This document shows positions 11,171-20,719 of a stretch of 64,000 nucleotides of DNA, piece after piece. This DNA comes from Pseudomonas versuta (GTDB lineage Bacteria > Pseudomonadota > Gammaproteobacteria > Pseudomonadales > Pseudomonadaceae). Position 1 is the first letter of the stretch. The number at the start of each line of letters is the position of its first letter. The stretch is from the NCBI RefSeq assembly GCF_001294575.1, contig NZ_CP012676.1, positions 3,114,001 to 3,178,000 on the forward strand, given 5' to 3'. The position numbers were made by a program, and so were the translations under genes. Below the pieces are notes generated by a model. It was not told where the DNA came from, did not search any database, and saw only the letters and a program-made list of their open reading frames with translations.

Positions 11171-11773
11171 ATGTTGAAAATCGTTCACCTGCTAACGGGC
11201 GCAGCTGCATTGCTGCTGTCCTTCATTCCTAGCCTGCAACCCGATGCAATACCTTACCTACAACACGCCGATGCTCTTTATCTGGCTTTTTTCGGTCTGC
11301 TTAACCTGACACTGGCCCCGGTCATTCCGTTCTGGAATAAAGGTCCTCGTCATCAACTGCAAAACCTGGTCAGCGCCCTACTGGTGCTTTCTGTTGTTCT
11401 GCAAACCCTTACCCTGTTCGGCCTGCTACTGCCAATCGGCGACCAACCTGCAATCCTGCTCAGTCTCGTACCTGCCGTGATTGCCGTGTTGCTGCACCTG
11501 GTAGTCAGCTTCTATAAATCATCACCTTCGTCAATTTCGCAAAGCTATGACATGACCAACCGCGATACAGGCACTGTAAAGTGGTTCAACACCTCAAAAG
11601 GTTTCGGCTTTATCTCCCGAGATTCTGGCGATGACATTTTTGTCCACTTTCGTGCCATTCGTGGCGAAGGGCACCGTGTATTGGTGGAAGGGCAACGTGT
11701 CGAGTTCTCGGTAATGAACCGCGATAAAGGCCTTCAAGCTGAAGATGTGATTGCAGCGTTACCACGCCGCTAA
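11171..11773 (+). CDS. Membrane protein with C-terminal cold-shock domain
   Basis: Two-part protein of 200 residues. The first 110 residues hold three or four hydrophobic helices ([54 protein letters not shown] in part, and [18 protein letters not shown]). After a Ser-rich linker comes a full cold-shock domain (about 131-198) with RNP1 (KGFGFI) and RNP2 (DIFVHF). It is therefore probably a nucleic-acid-binding domain held at the inner membrane. The equivalent gene stands beside slyX and oprD in P. aeruginosa, where it is annotated as a cold-shock protein. Function beyond this is unknown. Confidence 0.85.
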   Translation: MLKIVHLLTGAAALLLSFIPSLQPDAIPYLQHADALYLAFFGLLNLTLAPVIPFWNKGPRHQLQNLVSALLVLSVVLQTLTLFGLLLPIGDQPAILLSLVPAVIAVLLHLVVSFYKSSPSSISQSYDMTNRDTGTVKWFNTSKGFGFISRDSGDDIFVHFRAIRGEGHRVLVEGQRVEFSVMNRDKGLQAEDVIAALPRR

Positions 11774-11779
11774 TTTCAG

Positions 11780-11827
11780 CCATAAAAAACCGCGATCAAG
11801 CCCCGGCCTGATCGCGGTTTTTTATGG
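11780..11827. terminator. Bidirectional terminator between cold-shock gene and slyX
   Basis: Nineteen-base perfect arms (CCATAAAAAACCGCGATCA and complement) with an A-run on the left and T-run on the right, placed between two convergent genes. It should end transcription from both sides. Confidence 0.9.
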
Positions 11828-11839
11828 CCTGCTCAAAAA

Positions 11840-12046
11840 TCAATAATGCGGCGGCGGTGCCTCTTCTTCAAATGACTCGAACTGCCCGCCCATTTCTTCC
11901 TGACGCTTGAGCAAGGCGGCCATCTGCATTTGCAAACGATCGACAGCGTTCTGCTGCATCACCAGCACATCATTCAATGCCTGAATGGTGTCGTCCTGAA
12001 AAGCCAAACGACTCTCAAGATCCATTACCCGAGCTTCAAGCGTCAC
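11840..12046 (-). CDS. slyX: SlyX family protein
   Basis: Short coiled-coil protein of 68 residues with heptad-like [20 protein letters not shown] and the typical Pro/His-rich end (EEEAPPPHY). Function unknown. The start codon is GTG and overlaps the stop of the HIT-protein gene (GTGA), so the two are co-translated. Confidence 0.9.
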   Translation of the reverse strand: MTLEARVMDLESRLAFQDDTIQALNDVLVMQQNAVDRLQMQMAALLKRQEEMGGQFESFEEEAPPPHY

Positions 12047-12474
12047 AATTGCACCTCCGAAAAAATGAAGCCGCCATCAAGAACCGACTTTAGCTTGCCC
12101 CGGATCACGTCAACCTCAGCTTGCGTATACGGCTTCGCAGAGTGCTTGCCCCAGACAGGAGCGGGCCACGCAGCATCCGCCTGATATCGAACTATGACGT
12201 GCATGTGCAACTGACTGACGACATTACCCAGGGTCGCGACATTCATTTTATCTGCGCCGAACAGCCCCTTCAGTAGCCCTGCCAAGGCCGTCGTTTCGCT
12301 CCACATCAGTTGCTGATCGCGGTCATCCAATTGAAACAATTCGCTTATACCCTCGCGTCGCGGTACCAGAATAAACCACGGGTAATTCGAGTCATTGGAC
12401 AGCAGCAAGCGGCACAAGGGGAAGTCCCCTATCAGCCAGGTATCCTCGTGAAGGCGTGTATCCAAAACGAACAC
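12043..12474 (-). CDS. HIT-family protein with a reduced histidine triad
   Basis: HIT-like nucleotide hydrolase or transferase of 143 residues. The core motif reads [10 protein letters not shown]: the first two histidines of the HxHxH triad are present but the third position is Ile. The HIT fold N-terminus ([18 protein letters not shown]) is clear. The subfamily seen next to slyX in Pseudomonas appears to share this motif, so it is probably a family trait and not decay. Substrate unknown. Confidence 0.87.
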   Translation of the reverse strand: MFVLDTRLHEDTWLIGDFPLCRLLLSNDSNYPWFILVPRREGISELFQLDDRDQQLMWSETTALAGLLKGLFGADKMNVATLGNVVSQLHMHVIVRYQADAAWPAPVWGKHSAKPYTQAEVDVIRGKLKSVLDGGFIFSEVQL

Positions 12475-12645
12475 TGAGTGCTCTCCTGTTTAACGGGTAG
12501 TTTCAGCTCGACCTGGCGAACAGGTATCAACCGCCAAGCGAAAGATCTGCAGGATACCCTTGATTGACCCACACATCACGACAGCAAGCACTGATTCGCA
12601 ACTGAAATGAAACTGTCCTGCCGAATCAACAGCCCTCAAACACTT

Positions 12646-12689
12646 GTGCACCAAAAACGCACAACACGAATGTTTTTAGTGCACCAAAA
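12646..12689. promoter_or_regulatory. Direct repeats GTGCACCAAAA upstream of the porin gene
   Basis: Two identical 11-base copies are spaced 33 bases apart, about three helical turns, which suits cooperative binding on one DNA face. The half-site GCACCA resembles NtrC sites, but the full NtrC palindrome is not present and I see no convincing sigma-54 promoter. The regulator is unknown. Confidence 0.35.
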
Positions 12690-13182
12690 CGTCACCGACC
12701 AACCCAACAGGTGTTAACCGGTAACGCTTTAGGTGTTTCCATAGCCCAAACGCTGGCCGTTATCATAAAAAAACAGGAACCCAGCCCTGCAATATTTCCG
12801 TTTATTCCAGGCAGCCTCAGGATATTGAGACTGGAACGGCCTAAAAAAATATTTTTCAGGCTTCCTGGCGGTTTGAGCATGGTTGTTGCATCAAGCACAG
12901 ATACAGTCGCCAAGGCATCTGCCGGAGTGCAATAGCCTGACGATAAATAACAATAGCCAAACTGCAAGGATCGGGATTTTTAATACGTGGGTACAACACA
13001 GTTTTCCAAGTGTCCACAGCTGTAGTCAGCACTTTAAACATGCAAAAAACGACATACAGCTACGTACTAGCGACATGCAGGCTGCAATTTTCGACACAGC
13101 TGTAAAGAAGCTGAAAGCTTTTGAGACCAAGTATCGCCAACATGGCCGGCGTGATATAAGTTTGCGCCGACACAAAAAGAAA

Positions 13183-13217
13183 GAGCCGCCCCAGATAATA
13201 ATTCAGGTGGGGACGGC
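13183..13217 (+). promoter_or_regulatory. Hairpin in the porin mRNA leader
   Basis: GCCGCCCCA pairs with TGGGGACGGC with one bulged base, around an A/T-rich loop, ending 34 bases before the start codon. In P. aeruginosa the oprD leader is a target of Hfq/Crc and small RNAs, so a structured leader fits, but a role here is inference. Confidence 0.35.
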
Positions 13218-13251
13218 AGTACTCTTCCTAAAACCAAAGGAGCAAATCACG

Positions 13252-14535
13252 ATGCGCGTGATGAAGTGGAGCATGATCGCCCTGGCTGTTTCAGCCGGTA
13301 CTACTCAGTTCGCAATGGCCTCGTCGCAGGACGATGCTAAAGGTTTCGTTGAAGACAGCACGCTGACTTCCAAAACTCGCATGCTGTACATGAACCGTGA
13401 TTTCCGTAACGGCGCCGGCAACATCGCCAAGCCTGGTGGCGGCTTCAAAAGCGGCTACCGCGAAGACTGGGGTCTGAGCGAACTGCTTAACTACCAGTCC
13501 GGCTTCACTCAAGGCACCATCGGTGTGGGTGTTGACGCTTTTGCCATGGGCACAGTACGCCTGGACGGCGGCGCCGGTCGCCAGGGCAACGGCCTGTTCG
13601 CTACCAAGAGCGACGGTTCTCCGGAAGATACCCAATCGAAAATCGGCGGCGCTGTTAAATTCCGTCTTTCCGATACCGTTCTGAAATACGGCAACCAGTT
13701 TGTGGCAAGCCCGGTTTTCTCCACCGATGACAGCCGTTTGCTGCCAGAAGTAGCCACCGGCACCTTGATCACCAGCAAGGAAATCAAGGGCCTGGAGTTG
13801 AGCGCCGGCCGCTTCACAGCGCTAAGCTCGCAGACTGGCATGGCTCGTGACAGCATCAACGGTCCAGGCCAGCCAGGCCTTACCGCTGCCAACATTGCTG
13901 GCGCGACCTACCAGTTCACTGACAACTTCGTCGGTGGCGTGGCCGCATCCGATGTTGATGACTACTTCAAGAAGCAGTACATCAACCTGAACTACACCCT
14001 GCCGATCGCAGACTCTCAAGCCCTGAACTTCGACTTCAACGGCTACAGAACTTCGAGCCAAGGCCAGGAACTGGCAGGTGACGTAGACAACAAAATCTGG
14101 AGCTTGGCAGCAGCCTATAGCCTCGGCGCTCACAAGTTCACCATTGCTCACCAGCGCTCTACCGGTGACAGCGCTTACTACTACGGCGTAGACGGCGGCG
14201 GCACCATTTTCCTCGCCAACTCCGTACAGTATTCCGACTTTAACGCCAAAGACGAGCAGTCGTGGCAGGGTCGTTACGACCTGAACATGGCTAGCTACGG
14301 CGTTCCAGGCCTGAGCTTCATGGCTCGTTACGTTCGCGGCGACAACATCTCCACCAATAACGGTGAAGGCAAAGAGCACGAATTCGACTTCGAAACCAAG
14401 TACGTGTTGCAGGAAGGCCCGGCCAAAGACCTGTCTTTCCGCCTGCGTAGTGCGATCTACCGCACCACCAGCAACAACGGCAATGATGTAAACGACGTTC
14501 GCGTGATTGCTGAGTACCCTCTGAACATCTTGTAA
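13252..14535 (+). CDS. oprD: OprD-family outer-membrane porin
   Basis: Outer-membrane channel of 427 residues for small substrates; P. aeruginosa OprD takes up basic amino acids and carbapenems. The signal peptide (MRVMKWSMIALAVSAG...FAMA) is almost that of OprD. The mature part begins with KGFVEDSTLTSKTRMLYMNRDF, shows alternating beta-strands throughout, and ends with YPLNIL. The start at 13252 is chosen because AAAGGAG precedes it and the signal peptide starts there. Its place next to slyX and the HIT gene matches oprD in P. aeruginosa, though OprE-like family members are similar and the substrate is not proven. Confidence 0.88.
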   Translation: MRVMKWSMIALAVSAGTTQFAMASSQDDAKGFVEDSTLTSKTRMLYMNRDFRNGAGNIAKPGGGFKSGYREDWGLSELLNYQSGFTQGTIGVGVDAFAMGTVRLDGGAGRQGNGLFATKSDGSPEDTQSKIGGAVKFRLSDTVLKYGNQFVASPVFSTDDSRLLPEVATGTLITSKEIKGLELSAGRFTALSSQTGMARDSINGPGQPGLTAANIAGATYQFTDNFVGGVAASDVDDYFKKQYINLNYTLPIADSQALNFDFNGYRTSSQGQELAGDVDNKIWSLAAAYSLGAHKFTIAHQRSTGDSAYYYGVDGGGTIFLANSVQYSDFNAKDEQSWQGRYDLNMASYGVPGLSFMARYVRGDNISTNNGEGKEHEFDFETKYVLQEGPAKDLSFRLRSAIYRTTSNNGNDVNDVRVIAEYPLNIL

Positions 14536-14574
14536 TCGAGGCCTTCGGGCTTAATTACAAACACGGTGTTTAGC

Positions 14575-14613
14575 AAAAGCCACGCCCCTGCTTCAGGGGC
14601 GTGGCTTTTTATT
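14575..14613 (+). terminator. Terminator after the OprD porin
   Basis: AAAAGCCACGCCCCTG and its complement form a 16-base stem with a three-base loop, followed by a T-run, about 40 bases after the porin stop codon. Confidence 0.92.
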
Positions 14614-14719
14614 TGCCAAGGCAAAAACACATATATAGCAAGCTAACTAATAAAATTGAAAAACAAACAACTCTATACCACGCTCAATTACACACCCGTA
14701 CGGGTCTGCACCAAGGTAC

Positions 14720-14750
14720 AAAAACAATTAAAGGGGCATTCGCCCCTTTA
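14720..14750 (-). terminator. Terminator after the mscS-type gene
   Basis: TAAAGGGGC and its complement form perfect nine-base arms with a four-base loop. On the minus strand it is followed by TAATTGTTTTT, and it lies about 40 bases past the stop of the channel gene. Confidence 0.8.
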
Positions 14751-14790
14751 ATATTTACCTGTCACCGATGGTCAGATGTGATCCGTGACT

Positions 14791-15633
14791 TTATTGAGCC
14801 GCCACTTCCTGAACCACCCGAATCACTCGTTGCGGAAATGGAATATCGACTCCCTGCGCCTTCAGGCGATCACGTGCGAACTCATTGAACATGAACAGAA
14901 CATCCCAATAATTCGGGGTATCTACCCAAACTCGCAGCGACATCGTGATCGCACTCTCACCCAAGGTGGACACAACTACCACAGGGGCCGGCGCTTTCAG
15001 CACGCGAGGATCATCGGCCAGCGCCAGCAATACTTCACGTACCTTCTGCAAATCTGCTTCGTAGTCCACACCCACGTCAAACACCACTTTACGGGTCGGT
15101 TGACGGTTGTAGTTAGTGATGATGCCGTTGGACAGATTACCGTTTGGCACGATCACGGTTTTGTTGTCGCCGGTACGCAACACCGTGTGAAAGATCTGAA
15201 TGCTATCGACGGTTCCGCTCACGCTTTGCGCTTCGATCCAGTCACCGATTTTGAACGGACGGAATAACAGAATAAGCACTCCGCCGGCAAAGTTCGCAAG
15301 GCTGCCCTGCAACGCCAGGCCAATAGCCAGGCCTGCCGCACCAATGGCCGCGACGAACGACGTGGTCTGGATGCCAATCATTGAGGCAACGCTAACAACC
15401 AGCAACACCTTGAGAATGATATTGACCAGGCTGCTGATAAAACCCTGCAGCGCCAGATCAGCCTTTCTCAACGCCAGCAAGTGCCCCAGTTTTACCGTCA
15501 ACCGGTTGATTAACCACCAGCCTACCGCCAGCGTGATAACGGCCAGCAATACACGGCTGCCGTATTCCATAATCATCGGGATCCAGGCCTGTGAGGCCTT
15601 GATCAACTGATCAACTTCAGCATTCAAATCCAC
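14791..15633 (-). CDS. Small-conductance mechanosensitive channel, MscS type
   Basis: Inner-membrane osmotic safety valve of 280 residues, close to E. coli MscS (286). It has three membrane helices, the third being the Gly/Ala-rich pore helix (AAIGAAGLAIGLALQGSLANF), followed by the beta domain (FRPFKIGDWIEA) and VIVPNGNLSNGIITNYN. The C-terminal cytoplasmic cage ends with DIPFPQRVIRVVQE. It is a single-gene unit with its own terminator. Confidence 0.93.
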   Translation of the reverse strand: MDLNAEVDQLIKASQAWIPMIMEYGSRVLLAVITLAVGWWLINRLTVKLGHLLALRKADLALQGFISSLVNIILKVLLVVSVASMIGIQTTSFVAAIGAAGLAIGLALQGSLANFAGGVLILLFRPFKIGDWIEAQSVSGTVDSIQIFHTVLRTGDNKTVIVPNGNLSNGIITNYNRQPTRKVVFDVGVDYEADLQKVREVLLALADDPRVLKAPAPVVVVSTLGESAITMSLRVWVDTPNYWDVLFMFNEFARDRLKAQGVDIPFPQRVIRVVQEVAAQ

Positions 15634-15757
15634 TTGTATCTCCTTGCACCCATATCCGGCGACGTCATTCGTTCAGCGAGACGATAGAACCGCTCAATCG
15701 TTTTTGCAGGTCCAGGGAAAATCGGACGTAGATAATCACCATAGGTTCCCCCCGTAT

Positions 15758-16243
15758 TCAGTCACGGAAGTTATTGAACTGCAGCGGCATATCGAAGGTT
15801 TTGGCACGTAACGCAGCGATCGCATCTTGCAAATCATCACGCTTCTTGCCAGTGATGCGTACTTGCTCACCCTGAATAGAGGCTTGAACCTTGAGCTTGG
15901 CGTCCTTGACGTGAGCAACGATTTTCTTCGCCAACTCCTTGTCGATGCCTTCTTTCAAAATGACTTCCTGCTTCATCAATTTGCCAGAAGCGTAAGCATC
16001 CTTGATCTCGAGGCATTGCGCGTCAATCTTGCGTTTGATCAGGGCCAGCTTGAGAATCTCGATCATTGCTTCCAGCTGAAAGTCAGCCTCAGCGGTCAAG
16101 TTCACGGTCAGATCCTTCTCTTTGAACTCAAAAGTACCTTTACCTTTGAGGTCATAACGACGATCCAGCTCCTTGACCGCGTTTTCAACGGCGTTGGTGA
16201 CTTCGTGCTTGTCCAGTTCGGATACCACGTCGAACGACGGCAT
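15758..16243 (-). CDS. yajQ: YajQ family nucleotide-binding protein
   Basis: Cytoplasmic protein of 161 residues starting [15 protein letters not shown], which is the conserved family N-terminus and sets the start. The two RRM-like domains are typical ([33 protein letters not shown]). YajQ proteins bind nucleotides, and a Xanthomonas member binds c-di-GMP and works with a transcription factor; in P. syringae YajQ is a host factor for phage phi6 transcription. The role in this strain is not shown. Confidence 0.94.
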   Translation of the reverse strand: MPSFDVVSELDKHEVTNAVENAVKELDRRYDLKGKGTFEFKEKDLTVNLTAEADFQLEAMIEILKLALIKRKIDAQCLEIKDAYASGKLMKQEVILKEGIDKELAKKIVAHVKDAKLKVQASIQGEQVRITGKKRDDLQDAIAALRAKTFDMPLQFNNFRD

Positions 16244-16326
16244 GTATTTTTCTCCAATAATAAAGGGCGCGCTCAACACAGATGGAGCACGCCTGACCTG
16301 ACAGTTAAAATGCGCGGGCATTATAG

Positions 16327-17319
<993 letters not shown>

Positions 17320-17365
17320 GGCCCGCGCTACCCTGCGGGCTGGTCCTTATTAGTGCGACGCCCCC

Positions 17366-19402
17366 ATGCCCTTGCGCCAGCGCCTTGAAAACCTCCCGGT
17401 AGGCCAGAAGTTGCTGGCCGCCCTCCTTGTATTGCTGGCCACCGTCTTGCTGGTGGCCAACCTGACGTTTATCAGTGCTGCGTACTGGATCTCCCATGAG
17501 AGCACCGCACCACAGGCCTTGCAGACACTGGGGCAGCTGGCATCGAAGCCCGATCTTATCGCTCAGGCGCTCGACTCGGCACACAACGCCCAAGCCCTGC
17601 TCGAAGAAGTCGGCAGCTACGCCCCTCTGCGAGCCGCCGCGGTGTATGACAGCACAGGTAACCTGCTGGCGCAGTTGCAACATGGCGAACACCTGCCGCT
17701 GCCCGAGCACTATCGTGAAATCGAGGCCTGGCGCCTGACCGAACTGCGCAGCAATCACCTCACGAAGCTCCCCCATGGCGATGGCCCTCCCGGACATTTG
17801 CTGCTAGTCGCCAGCAGCGAACTGCCCATGGCGTTTTATACCGGCACACTCACAGCCAGCCTGGGAATTCTGGTGTTTAGCGCCCTGCTGTGGTTCGTGG
17901 TTGCCCGGCAAATCAAACGGCTGATCACTCAACCCATTCACCGGCTAGAAGAGCTGTCGCGCCAGGTCACCCGGGAAGAGAACTACGCCTTGCGCGCAGC
18001 ACCGGGCAACAATGATGAAATCGGCAACCTCGCCGAAGCGTTCAATACCATGCTGTCGCGCATTGAAGCACGCGAACAGGAACTCAAACGCGCGCGAGAT
18101 GAAGCACAAGCGGCTTACGATCAGGCACAAACACTTGCCGAAGAAACCCGCCACACCAATCGCAAGCTGGAGCTTGAAGTTCAAGTACGTAGCAAAATAG
18201 AGAAAAAACTCACCGGATTTCAGAAATACCTAAACAGTATTATCGACTCCATGCCTTCAGCCTTGATCGCCCTGGACGAGCAACTCTATGTTACTCAGTG
18301 GAACCAAGAGGCCAGCGCACTCTCCGGTACGCAACTGGATGAGGCTTTGAATCAGCCGATTTATCTAGCCTTCGAGCCCCTCAAGCCCTTCCTGCCGCAG
18401 CTCAAAGACACCATCGAAAATCACCGGGTAGCTAAAATTGAACGTGTCACCTGGGGCCAGGGCGAGGAAGCCCGGCACTATGCACTGACGTTCTACCCAC
18501 TGATGGGCGGTGCCGGCCGTGGCGTGGTCATCCGGATTGATGACGTTACACAACGCCTGTCACTGGAAGACATGATGGTGCAATCAGAGAAGATGCTGTC
18601 AGTGGGCGGCCTGGCTGCCGGCATGGCGCACGAAATCAACAATCCACTGGGCGCCATCCTGCATAACGTGCAGAACATTCGCCGGCGCCTGTCCAGCGAC
18701 CTGCCAAAGAATCTCGAGCAGGCACAGGAGGCCGGCATTGAGCTGGAGGCCATAAACCGTTACCTGCAGGCCCGCGAAGTACCGAAACTACTGGATGGCA
18801 TTCAACAGGCCGGGGCACGCGCTGCAAAGATTGTCACTCACATGCTCAGTTTCAGCCGGCGCAGCAATCGACAAATGAGCCCCTGCGATCTGTCGGCGCT
18901 GATTGATCAAGCCATTGATATTGCCAGCAATGACTTTGACCTGACCATTGGCTTTGACTTCAAGGGGCACGCCGTTACTCGCCAGTTCGACCCTCAGCTA
19001 GGCCCTGTCCCCGGCATCCCCAACGAGCTGGAACAGGTGTTGCTGAACTTACTGAAAAACGCCGCCCAAGCGATTCATCAGCGCAGTGACAAGAGCGAGC
19101 CGGGACGTATCACCCTGCGTACAAAACTCAATCCGCCGTGGGCGCAAATACAGGTTGAAGACAACGGCGTGGGCATGCCGGAACACGTGCGCAAACGGAT
19201 TTTCGAGCCTTTCTTTACGACCAAGGAGGTGGGTCAGGGCACGGGGCTCGGCCTGTCCGTATCGTACTTCATTATTACCAACAACCATAAGGGCCAAATG
19301 GAAGTGCACTCAACCCAGGGCCAGGGTACCTGCTTTACCCTGCGCCTGCCGTTGGCTGGCAACCTGATGACCGCACATGAATCAACCAAGGTGGAACTCT
19401 AG
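17366..19402 (+). CDS. Orphan sensor histidine kinase with periplasmic, HAMP and PAS domains
   Basis: Inner-membrane kinase of 678 residues. Membrane helix 1 spans about 15-40, a periplasmic sensor domain 41-158, helix 2 about 159-181, HAMP about 181-235, a coiled coil to about 285, then PAS (about 286-400). The phospho-acceptor is His422 in AAGMAHEINNPLGAI. N, G1 and G2 boxes are present (NLLKNAAQAI, DNGVGM, GTGLGLSVSYFII). No receiver domain or response regulator gene is adjacent. It lies between panE (46 bases before) and a PduO-type adenosyltransferase (start 2 bases after), so the three are probably co-transcribed. The signal and partner are unknown. Confidence 0.9.
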   Translation: MPLRQRLENLPVGQKLLAALLVLLATVLLVANLTFISAAYWISHESTAPQALQTLGQLASKPDLIAQALDSAHNAQALLEEVGSYAPLRAAAVYDSTGNLLAQLQHGEHLPLPEHYREIEAWRLTELRSNHLTKLPHGDGPPGHLLLVASSELPMAFYTGTLTASLGILVFSALLWFVVARQIKRLITQPIHRLEELSRQVTREENYALRAAPGNNDEIGNLAEAFNTMLSRIEAREQELKRARDEAQAAYDQAQTLAEETRHTNRKLELEVQVRSKIEKKLTGFQKYLNSIIDSMPSALIALDEQLYVTQWNQEASALSGTQLDEALNQPIYLAFEPLKPFLPQLKDTIENHRVAKIERVTWGQGEEARHYALTFYPLMGGAGRGVVIRIDDVTQRLSLEDMMVQSEKMLSVGGLAAGMAHEINNPLGAILHNVQNIRRRLSSDLPKNLEQAQEAGIELEAINRYLQAREVPKLLDGIQQAGARAAKIVTHMLSFSRRSNRQMSPCDLSALIDQAIDIASNDFDLTIGFDFKGHAVTRQFDPQLGPVPGIPNELEQVLLNLLKNAAQAIHQRSDKSEPGRITLRTKLNPPWAQIQVEDNGVGMPEHVRKRIFEPFFTTKEVGQGTGLGLSVSYFIITNNHKGQMEVHSTQGQGTCFTLRLPLAGNLMTAHESTKVEL

Positions 19403-19404
19403 AC

Positions 19405-19986
19405 ATGGGCTTTCGGTTATCGAAAATTTATACCCGCACCGGCGACAAGGGCGAGACCGGCCTGGGCGATGGTCGCCGCGTACCCAAGGACCATCCGCGT
19501 GTAGAAGCCATCGGCGAAGTCGATACCCTCAATAGCCAGGTCGGCCTGTTGCTGGCCGGCCTCACCGAACAGAGCGCCCTGTGTCCCGGGCTCAATGAGC
19601 TGATTGAAGTACTTGAACCGTGCCAGCATCGACTGTTTGATCTGGGGGGCGAATTGGCCATGCCGGTCTATCAGGCACTCGACATACGTGAAATCGAAAG
19701 GCTTGAAGCTGCGATTGATTGCTGGAATGAAGAGCTGGGCCCGCTGGAAAACTTCATTCTGCCAGGAGGTTCGAGCCTGATCGCGCAAGCCCACGTTTGT
19801 CGCAGCCTGGCACGCAGTGCCGAGCGCCGCTGCCAACAGCTCAACGCGATGGAGCCACTGACGGGGGTGGGTCTGGCGTACATCAACCGCCTGTCTGATC
19901 TGCTGTTCGTCGCTGCCCGCCTCATCGCCAAGCGTCAGGGGATTGCAGAAATTCTCTGGCAAGCGGCAGCAAAGCCCGAAGCGTGA
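19405..19986 (+). CDS. PduO-type ATP:cob(I)alamin adenosyltransferase
   Basis: Forms adenosylcobalamin from cob(I)alamin and ATP. The N-terminal signature IYTRTGDKGETGLGDGRR is complete. The second motif DLLFVAARLIAKRQG near the C-terminus follows VCRSLARSAERRC. Its 193 residues match the family. The gene starts two bases after the kinase stop. Its product would supply the cofactor for B12-dependent enzymes such as class II ribonucleotide reductase or ethanolamine lyase, none of which is in this window. Confidence 0.92.
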   Translation: MGFRLSKIYTRTGDKGETGLGDGRRVPKDHPRVEAIGEVDTLNSQVGLLLAGLTEQSALCPGLNELIEVLEPCQHRLFDLGGELAMPVYQALDIREIERLEAAIDCWNEELGPLENFILPGGSSLIAQAHVCRSLARSAERRCQQLNAMEPLTGVGLAYINRLSDLLFVAARLIAKRQGIAEILWQAAAKPEA

Positions 19987-20106
19987 CGGCGGTTGCAAAA
20001 ACCGTAAAACAGGCAGCCACGCAAAATCACGCACTAGGTTGCGGTCAACGACTGGAAAGAGTGTGAAGCGATGCCCGGGCGGGCAAGAAACAGGCGGGGT
20101 AAAACA

Positions 20107-20133
20107 TGAAGGCAGCCACTGGGGCTGCCTTCA
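20107..20133. terminator. Stem-loop between adenosyltransferase gene and yggL
   Basis: TGAAGGCAGCC and its complement form perfect 11-base arms with a five-base loop between two convergent genes. T-runs are short on both sides, so strength is uncertain. Confidence 0.7.
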
Positions 20134-20142
20134 CTTTTGACG

Positions 20143-20487
20143 TCAGGCTACCGGATTGATCGGCTTTTCCGGGTACCACACGTCCAACAGCGGGCTAACT
20201 TCAACGCTGGTCAGCTCTGGGCGAGCTTTTAACCAGGCTTCAACAGCGGCACGCTGCTCTTCGCTGACCGAACCGCGCTTCTGCAGGCAAACCAGACCGT
20301 AGTCGTCGCCGCCAACATAACCCAGACCGTTAGCTTCCATGGCTTCTTTCAAAAACGCTGCGAGGAATGCATCGATAGCCTCTTCCGACAGGTCTTCTTT
20401 GAAATCCAGGTTCAGCTCAAAACCCAGCTCCTGAAATTCATCAACGCACAGTTTTTTGCGCAGACGCTGGGAACGATTAGTAGCCAT
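20143..20487 (-). CDS. yggL: YggL family (DUF469) ribosome-associated protein
   Basis: Protein of 114 residues starting MATNRSQRLRKKLCVDEF, the family N-terminus. The acidic body contains ELGFELNLDF and GYVGGDDYGLVCL. YggL of E. coli binds the 50S subunit; a similar role is inferred. It sits next to dacB as in P. aeruginosa. Confidence 0.9.
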   Translation of the reverse strand: MATNRSQRLRKKLCVDEFQELGFELNLDFKEDLSEEAIDAFLAAFLKEAMEANGLGYVGGDDYGLVCLQKRGSVSEEQRAAVEAWLKARPELTSVEVSPLLDVWYPEKPINPVA

Positions 20488-20719
20488 TGAACAATCCTCA
20501 TAAGTAATTACGGGCGGCACTTTAGCAGCTTAAGGCCGCAGTTGCCCGGTTCCATGTGAACGGTTCATCGTTTTCTATATTTAATAAGCCAATACCGGCA
20601 TTACGCGGATGCACACGCCCGCTGAGCTTGGGGCATAATGCCGATACTTTTATGACTATCGAAGGCCTTTTTATCATGCCTTCTTATTTTTCCCCCTCGC
20701 CTGCAGGGTTTTACTTCAT

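Larger units (their letters stand above)
12475..13251. other. Long intergenic region upstream of the OprD porin
   Basis: 777 bases with no supported gene. It holds two direct copies of GTGCACCAAAA (12646-12656 and 12679-12689), an inverted repeat TTGTGC/GCACAA around the first copy, and a leader hairpin at about 13183-13217 just before the ribosome-binding site. These make it a probable multi-input control region for the porin. Confidence 0.5.

Noticed and set aside
12840..12940. Sigma-54 promoter upstream of the porin
   Set aside because: GG and GC dinucleotides do not fall at the required ten-base spacing in any candidate I tried.
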